Source: CAJQQK01 sp051010015
Lineage (GTDB): Bacteria; Pseudomonadota; Alphaproteobacteria; Rhizobiales; Hyphomicrobiaceae
Direction: 5' to 3'
DNA length: 24,377 nt
NCBI GenBank assembly: GCA_051010015.1
Contig: JBPCVZ010000137.1
Span: forward strand, 1-24,377
Below, piece by piece: positions 1 through 6,787 of this stretch (position 1 is its first letter; the number at the start of each line of letters is the position of its first letter). Below the pieces are notes generated by a model, which saw only the letters and a program-made list of their open reading frames with translations, searched no databases and was not told where the DNA came from. Made by a program: the position numbers and the translations under genes.

Positions 1-647
1 TGCGTCGAATTCATGCCTACTCCGCTGCAATTTGCCCGCGTCCCGACGAATGGCCCGATTCCGAGGTGCAGACCGGCTACTTCTTTGCAGAGCAGGAGCC
101 ATTCGATCCGCCTCAAGCGCTTGTGGCATTTCTCAACACCGGACCTAAGCCGATCTATATCGGCTTCGGGTCGATGCCGGGCCTGAACCACGAACGCACC
201 AATCTCGCCGTATTGGAGGCGCTCGAGCGGACCGGTCAACGCGCGATCGTCGCCACCGGTTGGGGTGGGATCGCGAACATGGAAGCATCGGACAAGGTTT
301 ACAGCTTGGAAGCGGTACCCCACACTTGGTTGTTTCCGCGGGTCGCAGCTGTCGTCCATCACGGTGGCTCCGGTACCACGCATGAAGGGCTGCGCTGGGG
401 GCGGCCCACGGTCGTGTGTCCGGTCTTCGCAGATCAACCTTTCTTCGGCCGGCGTGTAACCGAACTCGGCGTCGGGCCGGCGCCAATCCCACACAACAAG
501 ATCTCCGGTGCCAGATTGGCTTCTGCACTCGAATGCGTTCTCGACAACGGGGTCGGCGCGCGTGCTGAAGAACTCGGTCAGGAGATCCGAAAAGAGCAAG
601 GCATCAGTCGCGCGGTAGACCTCATCGAAGCGTGCGTTAAGGGCTAA
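1..647 (+). CDS. Glycosyltransferase, UGT/GtfB-like (GT1/GT28 C-terminal domain), 5' end outside the window
   Basis: C-terminal half of a nucleotide-sugar-dependent glycosyltransferase of the MGT/sterol-glucosyltransferase type. The reading frame is open from base 3, so the gene starts outside the window; a GTG at 66 is only an internal codon. Visible family features are the inter-domain segment with PRPDEWPD and TGYFF, the start of the second Rossmann domain (IYIGFGSMPG), and the donor-sugar motif HHGGSGTTHEGLRWG followed by P..ADQPFF and LGVGP. In this family that motif binds the UDP- or dTDP-sugar. Members glycosylate lipids, sterols or polyketides; the acceptor cannot be told because the acceptor-binding N-terminal domain is missing here. 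A 125-bp gap and a plausible promoter separate it from the thiolase gene, so it may belong to another unit. Stop TAA at 645-647. Confidence 0.9.
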   Translation, partial: RRIHAYSAAICPRPDEWPDSEVQTGYFFAEQEPFDPPQALVAFLNTGPKPIYIGFGSMPGLNHERTNLAVLEALERTGQRAIVATGWGGIANMEASDKVYSLEAVPHTWLFPRVAAVVHHGGSGTTHEGLRWGRPTVVCPVFADQPFFGRRVTELGVGPAPIPHNKISGARLASALECVLDNGVGARAEELGQEIRKEQGISRAVDLIEACVKG

Positions 648-707
648 TACAATACGGCTGCGCCATCGCAGTTCGACATAGTCACTCCGGTCTGCTTGTT
701 CGTCGGA

Positions 708-737
708 TGGACATTTGCAAGGGGTGACCGTTATGCT
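708..737 (+). promoter_or_regulatory. Candidate sigma70-type promoter for the thiolase-DUF35-GMC unit
   Basis: TGGACA (708-713; 5 of 6 to TTGACA) and TATGCT (732-737; 4 of 6 to TATAAT) are separated by 18 bp, and the predicted start of transcription lies about 30 bp before the thiolase ATG. The -10 overlaps the first of two ATGCTTGCC repeats. This is a match by eye only. Confidence 0.35.
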
Positions 738-760
738 TGCCTTGCCAGCCAATGCTTGCC
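733..760 (+). repeat. Short direct repeat ATGCTTGCC x2 upstream of the thiolase ribosome binding site
   Basis: The 9-mer ATGCTTGCC occurs at 733-741 and 752-760, 19 bp start to start. The first copy overlaps the candidate -10, and the second abuts the AAGGAGG Shine-Dalgarno. It could be an operator pair or a leader duplication; the sequence shows only the repeat. Confidence 0.4.
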
Positions 761-772
761 AAGGAGGATGGC

Positions 773-2032
773 ATGAGCTCTCTCACGTCGGACGTTGATG
801 CGACCAGTCCGAAGCATCTCGCGGACAAATACGCAATTGTCGGCGTTGGTGAAACGGCCTATTTGCGCGGCGGCGGGCGGACGACACGGGCCATGGCAAC
901 CGAGGCGATTGCCAACGCCATGGCCGATGCAGGTCTCACGATGGACGATGTCGACGGCATGCTGTCGTATTCCGGTGGCGATTCGACGTTCGCCCCGTTC
1001 GTGGCCGGTGATCTCGGTATCCGTCTCAATTTCTACATGGATGTTTTCGGTGGCGGTTCTTCCACCGAGGCACTGGTCGGCATCGCGATCGGCGTCATCG
1101 AAGCCGGCATGTGCAACACGGTGGCGATCTTTCGATCGATGAACGGCTACAGTCAGGTGCGGATTGGCGGTACGGGCGCGCGATCGGCGGTACCGGTCAA
1201 GGGCGACGAGATTCATTCGCGTGCCTATGGCTGGCAGAGTGCAGGCCAAATGTTCGCGCCGACTTTCATGCGCCACATGTACGATTATGGGACCACGCCG
1301 GAACAAGTCGCCATGGTCAAAGTCGTGCACTCCGAGCATGCCTCGAACAATCCCAAGGCGTTGTACAAGAACCGTGTGAGCGTCAACGATGTCCTCAAAT
1401 CACGCGTGATCTGCAAGCCCCTGCATCTGCTTGATTGTTGCGTTGAAACGGACAACGCGACCTGCATCATTATCACCCGTGCGGAACGCGCACGCGACTT
1501 GAAGCAGCGACCCGCACTGATCCGTTCTGTTGTCGGACGTTGCTGTAAACCGCGCATCGACATGCATTATCAGCACGGTCCAATCTCGACCGTCGCCGGC
1601 CACTATGCCAAGGACATTTTGTGGCCCAACGCGGGTCTGGGTCCGGAAGATGTCGACCTGACCGCGGCCTACGATGCGTTTACGTTCACATCGATGCTGC
1701 AACTGGAAGACTATGGTTTCTGCAAGAAGGGTGAGGGCGGCACTTACGTCTCGGACGGCACGACGCGGCTCGGCGGCAAACGCCCCAACAATACGTCCGG
1801 GGGACACCTGTGCGAAGGCTACACGCACGGCATGAACATGGTGATCGAGAATGTCCGCCAATTGCGTGGCGAAATCGACGACAGTTGTCCGATCGGACCG
1901 GACGGCAAGCGCCAACACACGTTCGACTACAGTGAGGGTGGCTGCCGCCAGGTAAGGGATGCCGAGGTTTCCGTAAACCTTGGCTGGGCAATGCCCGGTA
2001 CGGGATCGGCAATGGTGATGGTGAAAGGGTAG
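773..2032 (+). CDS. Thiolase-like protein (SCP2/lipid-transfer type, lacking the nucleophilic cysteine)
   Basis: About 419 residues of thiolase fold, from the acetyl-CoA acetyltransferase/lipid-transfer group that works with a DUF35 partner. The open frame begins at TTG 737, but ATG 773 is chosen because AAGGAGG (761-767) lies 5 bases upstream. N-terminal half: YAIVGVGETAY, a sheet-helix start of thiolase type. Where classical thiolases carry the reactive Cys, this protein reads DVFGGGSSTEAL (about residues 90-101), so Claisen-type acyl transfer through a Cys is not expected. C-terminal half: DCCVETDN, AERARDL and the conserved NTSGGHL...EGYTHG segment with a candidate catalytic His. Family members act as aldolases (Ltp2/ChsH2 steroid side-chain type) or as unassigned acyl-CoA enzymes. 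The DUF35 gene starts 6 bp after its stop, which fits a two-protein complex. Substrate unknown. Confidence 0.92.
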   Translation: MSSLTSDVDATSPKHLADKYAIVGVGETAYLRGGGRTTRAMATEAIANAMADAGLTMDDVDGMLSYSGGDSTFAPFVAGDLGIRLNFYMDVFGGGSSTEALVGIAIGVIEAGMCNTVAIFRSMNGYSQVRIGGTGARSAVPVKGDEIHSRAYGWQSAGQMFAPTFMRHMYDYGTTPEQVAMVKVVHSEHASNNPKALYKNRVSVNDVLKSRVICKPLHLLDCCVETDNATCIIITRAERARDLKQRPALIRSVVGRCCKPRIDMHYQHGPISTVAGHYAKDILWPNAGLGPEDVDLTAAYDAFTFTSMLQLEDYGFCKKGEGGTYVSDGTTRLGGKRPNNTSGGHLCEGYTHGMNMVIENVRQLRGEIDDSCPIGPDGKRQHTFDYSEGGCRQVRDAEVSVNLGWAMPGTGSAMVMVKG

Positions 2033-2038
2033 TGCGCG

Positions 2039-2560
2039 ATGGGTTTGCAGGGCGATCACTATGGCATGGCGCTGACTGTCGATGATCTTGATATCGAGAA
2101 TTCGGCATTCTTTGCCTATTGTGCCGACGGAGAATTCCGATTGCAGAAATGCACAGACAACGGCCTCTTTCGCTATCCGCCGACGACGCGCTGCCCGTTC
2201 TCGGGGAGCCCGGATTACGATTGGGTGGCGGTCGAACCCAAGGGGGCGGTGTACTCCTATAACGAAGTACATCATGCCATCCAGCCCGCATTTCAGGGGC
2301 GCACGCCGTACATGCTTTTGCTCGTCGAACTGGATACACAGCGCGGGCAGCCAACCGAGCATGACGGCTTGCGTGTTGCCGGCAATCTGGTGACGGCGGA
2401 TGGCGAATTGGCGCCGCCGGAAATGGTTCGCCAGGTCGGGATTGGCAGTCGCATGCGCATGGTGTTTCGTAAGGTTGGTGACGGATTCGCATTGCCGATG
2501 TGGACGCTCGATGAAACTGCGGAGCAGCCGGGCGAGCCATGGCGTTATCCGCACGAGTAG
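2039..2560 (+). CDS. DUF35 OB-fold, acyl-CoA-associated partner protein with a degenerate zinc ribbon
   Basis: A 173-residue protein of the DUF35 (rubredoxin-like zinc ribbon plus OB-fold) family, which binds thiolase-like proteins; in the ChsH2-Ltp2 aldolase such a domain helps deliver the CoA substrate. Visible parts are an N-terminal helix (NSAFFAYCADGEFRLQ), the ribbon region RYPPTTRCP (residues about 38-56), the OB-fold strand GAVYSYNEVHHA, then YMLLLVEL, a GN(L) turn and LPMW near the end. The ribbon should have two CxxC pairs. Here the second Cys of each pair is replaced: C38..N41 and C52..S55, so tetrahedral zinc binding looks lost. It starts 6 bp after the thiolase stop, with AAAGGG (2024-2029) as a modest ribosome binding site inside the end of that gene. 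An alternative ATG occurs at residue 10. Confidence 0.9.
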   Translation: MGLQGDHYGMALTVDDLDIENSAFFAYCADGEFRLQKCTDNGLFRYPPTTRCPFSGSPDYDWVAVEPKGAVYSYNEVHHAIQPAFQGRTPYMLLLVELDTQRGQPTEHDGLRVAGNLVTADGELAPPEMVRQVGIGSRMRMVFRKVGDGFALPMWTLDETAEQPGEPWRYPHE

Positions 2561-2579
2561 CGTCTGAACCTGTCATTCA

Positions 2580-4205
2580 ATGAACGTTTCCTCGAACGGC
2601 TTTGACTATATCGTGATTGGGTCCGGCGCCGCCGGTGCAATCGTCGCTGCGCGGCTTTCGGAAGATCCTGCCTGTCAGGTCTGCCTGGTCGAAGCCGGTG
2701 GGCCGAACTCGAGCTGGTTGTCCAAGTTGCCCGGCCTGGGCTTCGCTATCGGTGCGCACCCGCGCTACAACTGGAGTTTCGTGACCGAACCCATCCCGAC
2801 GATGTCCGGGCGGTCGCTGCCGTACTTGCAGGGGCGCATGCTCGGCGGATCGAGCAGCATCAACGGCATGATCTACACGCGCGGGCACTCCCAGAATTAC
2901 GACCATTGGCGCCAGCTGGGCTGCGATGGCTGGTCCGGCGCTGATGTGTTGCCCTACTTCAAGAAGTCGGAGAACAATGCGCGCGGTGGCAACCATTGGC
3001 ATGGCGGGGACGGCCCTGTCCACGTCCGCCCTGCACATCCGCGATTGGCCATCTGTGACGCTTTCCTTGAGGCCGCTGACGCTGCCGGATTTCCGGTGCT
3101 TGACGACCTGAATTGCGATCCCATCGAGGGATTTGGGTTCTACGATATCAATGTCAGCAATGGTCGGCGCATGAGCACGGCCGAGTCGTATCTGACGCCG
3201 GCTGCGAGCCGTCCGAACCTGACGATCCTTGCCAACACGGACGCGCTGAAGATTGTTGTCGAAGCCGGGCGTGCGATGGCGGTCGACGTTCGGGGAGCCA
3301 AGGGACATCAGCGGCTTCGGGCCGGGCGGGAGATCATAGTCAGCGCCGGCGCGATCAAGTCTCCGCAGCTGCTGATGTTGTCCGGCATCGGCCCGGCCGA
3401 GACATTGCAGGCGCTCGGCATCCCGGTTGTTCATGACTCACCGAACGTCGGACAAAATCTGCAGAACCACGCCTGCTACAGGCCACAGTATCTATGCAGT
3501 GCTCCGGTAACGGCAAGCGGCCAGGCCGAACCAGTGAACGCACTGAAAGCCGGTTTCCAATACCTCGCCAAGCGCACGGGCCCATTGGCGGAGAGTTATG
3601 CAACTGCCGGTGGTTTTTTCCGAACCGACCCGTCGCTCGACGTCTCGGACGCGCAAGTCGTGCTCTTGTCCGCGTTGGCACCCACGCAGGCCGGCGGCAG
3701 CCGGTTCTCGATCCGCGATCTCCTTCCCAAACAACATGGTTTTGGGCTCACGATCTACCAGGGTGCGCCCCACAGTCGTGGCAGCCTAACGCTTGCATCG
3801 ACTGATCCGTTCGCACAGCCGCGAATTCATCCCGGCTACTTCAGCGATCCACGCGACATGGAGGTGTTGAAGCGCGCGGTGGTCATGATGCGCGATATGA
3901 TGCGCCAGTCAGCCATCCAGCGTTACATCGCAAAGGAACTTCTGCCGGGCGCCGACGTGAACAGCGATGCGGATCTCGAAGCCGATATCCGGGTTAACGG
4001 CGCGACGGCTTACCATCAATGTGGCACCTGTGCGATGGGCGGGCACGAGAGTTCTGTTCTGTCGCCTGACCTCAAAGTGCGTGGCGTTGATGGTCTGCGG
4101 GTCGCGGATGCGTCCGTGATACCGCGCATCCCCAATGCAGCACTGCACGCTCCGACGATCATGATTGGCGAGAAGGCCGCAGCGTTGATCAAGGAGATGG
4201 CCTGA
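2580..4205 (+). CDS. GMC-family FAD-dependent oxidoreductase (choline dehydrogenase-like)
   Basis: A 541-residue, full-length GMC oxidoreductase; members oxidise alcohols to aldehydes or ketones with FAD. The dinucleotide-binding motif GSGAAG (residues 14-19) is followed by VEAGG. GMC signature 1 is GRMLGGSSSINGMIYTRG, and signature 2 is GAIKSPQLLMLSGIGP. The catalytic histidine is H479 in AYHQCGTCAMG. The second active-site position, commonly Asn in choline dehydrogenase-type proteins (GN.NAPTIMI), is His here (H523 in ALHAPTIMI), giving a His-His pair as in glucose/aryl-alcohol oxidases. No signal peptide is seen, so it is probably cytoplasmic. It begins 19 bp after the DUF35 stop without a clear Shine-Dalgarno and is likely co-transcribed with it. 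It converges on the LLM gene with 12 bp between stops. Substrate not predictable. Confidence 0.95.
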   Translation: MNVSSNGFDYIVIGSGAAGAIVAARLSEDPACQVCLVEAGGPNSSWLSKLPGLGFAIGAHPRYNWSFVTEPIPTMSGRSLPYLQGRMLGGSSSINGMIYTRGHSQNYDHWRQLGCDGWSGADVLPYFKKSENNARGGNHWHGGDGPVHVRPAHPRLAICDAFLEAADAAGFPVLDDLNCDPIEGFGFYDINVSNGRRMSTAESYLTPAASRPNLTILANTDALKIVVEAGRAMAVDVRGAKGHQRLRAGREIIVSAGAIKSPQLLMLSGIGPAETLQALGIPVVHDSPNVGQNLQNHACYRPQYLCSAPVTASGQAEPVNALKAGFQYLAKRTGPLAESYATAGGFFRTDPSLDVSDAQVVLLSALAPTQAGGSRFSIRDLLPKQHGFGLTIYQGAPHSRGSLTLASTDPFAQPRIHPGYFSDPRDMEVLKRAVVMMRDMMRQSAIQRYIAKELLPGADVNSDADLEADIRVNGATAYHQCGTCAMGGHESSVLSPDLKVRGVDGLRVADASVIPRIPNAALHAPTIMIGEKAAALIKEMA

Positions 4206-4217
4206 TCAATCGCGGCT

Positions 4218-5525
4218 CTACGCGAGCAGATTGCCGCGCAGTGTTGTTGCTTCATATTCCGTGCGAAACACGCCGCGACGCTGCAGGATTGGCACGACGT
4301 GATCGATAAAATCTTCATAACCGCCGGGGACAACTGCCGGTGTGAGATTGAAGCCATGGCAGCCCGTCTCGCGCCATATGAGTTCCAATTCGTCGGCGAC
4401 TTCTTCCGGCGAGCCGAGCACGGTCGGAATCAGCCCGGCCAAGCCGGACAAGCGCACCGCTTCACGCAAGGTGATTTCGTTGTCACCAAACATGGCCGAC
4501 ATTGCCTTGACCAGGCCCTGAGAACTCTGTGTCGTGATTTCTTGCAGTGGCTGGTCGAGATCAACCGTGTTCAAATCAACCCCAAACGTGCCGGAGATGC
4601 GGGTGAGTGCGGCTTCCATCGGGATCCGCGCCAGCATCTCATCGCGTTTGGCTAGCGCCGCCGCCTTGTTTTCGGCGACAAACGGCTGCACCGCAAAGGT
4701 GACGCGGACATCTTCCGCACGACCGTAGTCGACTGCAGCCGAACGGATCTGCTTCATGAAGGCCTGCATGCGCGCCAAGTCGGGCTGGATGGCGAAAACA
4801 ACATCGGCATGCTTGATCGCAAAGCGCTGACCGCGGCTCGACGATCCCGCCTGGAACAGGACTGGCCGACCTTGCGGTGAGGGCAGCACGGATGGTGTTG
4901 CCTGGCAGCTGAAATATTTGCCATCGTGTACGATTTTTTCGATTTTCGAGGGATCGGCAAATATGCCGCCATCGCGATCGGCGAGGATCGCCTCTGGTGG
5001 AATGCCGCGCCACAACGCGTAGCAGACGTCCATGTATTCGTCGGCATGGTCGTAGCGTTCGTCGTGGTCGAGCGTGCCGGTGCCAAGTGCGCGATGCTCC
5101 GAGCGACCGTTGCCGGTGACGATGTTCCAACCGACACGTCCGTTGCTCAAATAGTCGAGCGTCGACATCGATCGCACTGCGAGGAACGGATGCCAACTCG
5201 CTGTCGACACCGTCGAGGCAATTCCGAGATGTTTTGTTGCGGCCGACATGATGCCAATCAGTGCAACCGGGTCATGGGTCGGCCAAACCACACCGTATTT
5301 GAGGGCGACGTCGGTCGTATCCTTGAAGTGATCATAGACAGCGGGGACATCGGCGAAGAACAAGCCATCAAAACAGCCCCGCTCAAGCGTCCTGGCGAGC
5401 GACTGCCAGAACGCAATCGACCCGAGACCATCCAGCTGTCGATCTTCCGCATCGGCCCAACTCAGCGTCATGTGGTTGATCGGCGTGTGCATCATGAAAG
5501 CAATCAGATGCATGTTGGCCGCCAT
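4218..5525 (-). CDS. LLM-class flavin-dependent monooxygenase (NtaA/SnaA/DszA-SoxA-like)
   Basis: A 435-residue protein of the bacterial luciferase-like superfamily, from the two-component monooxygenase branch (nitrilotriacetate monooxygenase A, pristinamycin synthase A, DszA). These use FMNH2 supplied by a separate reductase and O2 to hydroxylate, N-dealkylate or do Baeyer-Villiger-like chemistry. Seen here: F(D)GLFFADVPAVY (about residues 52-64), the STLDYLSNGRVGWNIVTG block (about 121-138) diagnostic of this branch, the segment YADEYM-like HADEYMDVCYALW, and FQAGSSSRGQRFA, which matches the family's flavin-phosphate/substrate loop. The frame is open to 5591, but ATG at 5525 is preferred because GGGAGG lies 6 bases upstream. 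No flavin reductase gene is in the window. It diverges from the SMP-30 gene across 135 bp. Function at the level of substrate is unknown. Confidence 0.94.
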   Translation of the reverse strand: MAANMHLIAFMMHTPINHMTLSWADAEDRQLDGLGSIAFWQSLARTLERGCFDGLFFADVPAVYDHFKDTTDVALKYGVVWPTHDPVALIGIMSAATKHLGIASTVSTASWHPFLAVRSMSTLDYLSNGRVGWNIVTGNGRSEHRALGTGTLDHDERYDHADEYMDVCYALWRGIPPEAILADRDGGIFADPSKIEKIVHDGKYFSCQATPSVLPSPQGRPVLFQAGSSSRGQRFAIKHADVVFAIQPDLARMQAFMKQIRSAAVDYGRAEDVRVTFAVQPFVAENKAAALAKRDEMLARIPMEAALTRISGTFGVDLNTVDLDQPLQEITTQSSQGLVKAMSAMFGDNEITLREAVRLSGLAGLIPTVLGSPEEVADELELIWRETGCHGFNLTPAVVPGGYEDFIDHVVPILQRRGVFRTEYEATTLRGNLLA

Positions 5526-5548
5526 GCCCCACCTCCCGGTGAACGATG

Positions 5549-5554
5549 TATACT
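5549..5554 (+). promoter_or_regulatory. Possible -10 hexamer (TATACT) in the LLM/SMP-30 divergent promoter region
   Basis: TATACT matches TATAAT at 5 of 6 positions and lies within the palindrome GTATAC, so it could serve either direction of the 135-bp divergent region. No acceptable -35 was found at 16-18 bp on either strand, so this is weak. Confidence 0.18.
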
Positions 5555-5660
5555 TTGCAGGCAGGCTAATCGTCTGCGACCCGGAGAGCAAACACCCCGC
5601 GCCGATTTATCCGAACGGTGCTGGTGGTACTTTGAAACCTCACCCTGGAGAGCATTACCC

Positions 5661-6581
5661 ATGGTGCCAGAACCAAAGGTCATTGAGACCCGGATCTTCG
5701 CAACCGTCCCCGATGATTTGCTGCTAACGGGGCGGGACTCGGATTTTGTGCGCGATGTGTTTCATGGCCAGGCAATCGGGTGTTTCCTTGAAGGTCCATC
5801 ATTCGATCGGGACGGCAATCTCTATCTCGTCGATGTCGCGCATGGGCGCATTCTTCGCGTGTCGCCGGCAGCCGAGTGGTCGGTGGTCACCCAGTATGAC
5901 GGATTGCCGAACGGTCTGAAACTGCATAAAGACGGCCGCATTTTTGTCGCCGACCGCAAGAACGGCATTATGATCATCGACCCGGTGAGTGGTAAGGTGG
6001 ATACACTCCTCGGCCGTGATCAACTGCCAGGCTTCAAAGGTCCCAACGATCTCTTCTTTGCCTCAACCGGAGACCTCTATTTTACCGATCAGGGCGAAAC
6101 CGGACTGCACGATCCCACCGGGCGCGTTTTCCGGTATTCGACAAGCGGGCAGCTCACCTGTCTGATCGACAATGTCCCGAGCCCGAATGGGCTGGTAATG
6201 GACCCAGCCGAGAGCATGCTTTATGTGGCGGTAACGCGGGCTAACTGCGTGTGGCGTATGCCAATTCGGCCGGACGGGGCAGTTCATCGCGTCGGACTCT
6301 ATTGCCAACTGATGGGCGGCTGGGGCCCGGACGGCATGGCCGTCGACACAGACGGTAACGTGGCGATCGCGCATGCCGGCGGCGGCGCCGTTTGGGTTTG
6401 GTCGGCAAACGGATTGCCGCTCTATCGCGTGGTGTCGTGTGATGGCGGTCTCTTGACGACCAACGTTGCTTTCGGCGGCGCTGACAATCGGACGCTCTAT
6501 ACAACGAATTCGCTTAGCCAAAACATTCTCATCGCCGAGATGCCCGTGCCGGGCGAGGCGATGTTTGGTTTGACTGATTGA
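5661..6581 (+). CDS. SMP-30/gluconolactonase/LRE-like lactonase
   Basis: A 306-residue six-bladed beta-propeller of the SMP-30/gluconolactonase family, which hydrolyses lactones with a divalent metal. The family's metal ligands are visible: E44 in LEGPSF, N176 in PNGLVMDP and D224 in GPDGMAVD, with GPND (127-130) as the usual additional substrate/metal loop. Blade repeats appear as DGNLYLVD, DGRIFVAD, TGDLYFTD and DGNVAIAH. The same frame stays open back to 4926, but that stretch is antisense to the LLM gene. ATG 5661, with GGAG at 5647-5650, gives the family's normal length. No signal peptide, so cytoplasmic. Lactonases beside a flavin monooxygenase often open lactones made by Baeyer-Villiger oxidation or sugar oxidation; that link is inference. 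A GC-rich stem-loop follows the stop. Confidence 0.93.
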   Translation: MVPEPKVIETRIFATVPDDLLLTGRDSDFVRDVFHGQAIGCFLEGPSFDRDGNLYLVDVAHGRILRVSPAAEWSVVTQYDGLPNGLKLHKDGRIFVADRKNGIMIIDPVSGKVDTLLGRDQLPGFKGPNDLFFASTGDLYFTDQGETGLHDPTGRVFRYSTSGQLTCLIDNVPSPNGLVMDPAESMLYVAVTRANCVWRMPIRPDGAVHRVGLYCQLMGGWGPDGMAVDTDGNVAIAHAGGGAVWVWSANGLPLYRVVSCDGGLLTTNVAFGGADNRTLYTTNSLSQNILIAEMPVPGEAMFGLTD

Positions 6582-6609
6582 AGGCTCGCGGTTCTAGAAG
6601 CTGGTCAAA

Positions 6610-6630
6610 GGGCCTGCCGGCCAGGTGCCC
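6610..6630 (+). terminator. GC-rich stem-loop after the SMP-30 gene
   Basis: GGG and CCC at the ends enclose a CCTG/CAGG stem with loop CCGGC, 28 bp after the SMP-30 stop. There is no T-run behind it, so it could be a weak terminator or an mRNA-stabilising hairpin. Confidence 0.3.
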
Positions 6631-6701
6631 GTGCAAGACTTGATGAATTGAAGGTCCGTAGATCAACATCTTGATAGTGTTGCATATCGCCTGAGATCCG
6701 G

Positions 6702-6752
6702 TGCGTTAGCGTCGTGTTCGCTATCCCCAGACACCAAATTTTGCGTTAGCAA
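6702..6752 (+). repeat. TGCGTTAGC direct repeat, 40-bp period, upstream of the FrdA-like gene
   Basis: TGCGTTAGC occurs at 6702-6710 and 6742-6750, exactly 40 bp apart (close to four helical turns), 36-86 bp before the next start codon. The second copy sits in the small palindrome TTGC-GTTA-GCAA (6741-6752). The layout suits a paired operator for a regulator encoded elsewhere, but only the repeat itself is seen. Confidence 0.4.
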
Positions 6753-6787
6753 TAACCGTTCAATGACGCAGCATGAGGCGACAAGGG

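Noticed and set aside
1400..2554. Long minus-strand frame (384 codons) across the thiolase and DUF35 genes
   Set aside because: It is antisense to two genes with clear family motifs, and its translation is rich in Arg/His/Ala without any recognisable domain, as expected of a GC-rich shadow.
4926..5660. 245-codon N-terminal extension of the SMP-30 frame
   Set aside because: It runs antisense through the LLM monooxygenase and the divergent promoter region. The internal ATG 5661 has a ribosome binding site and gives the normal family length.
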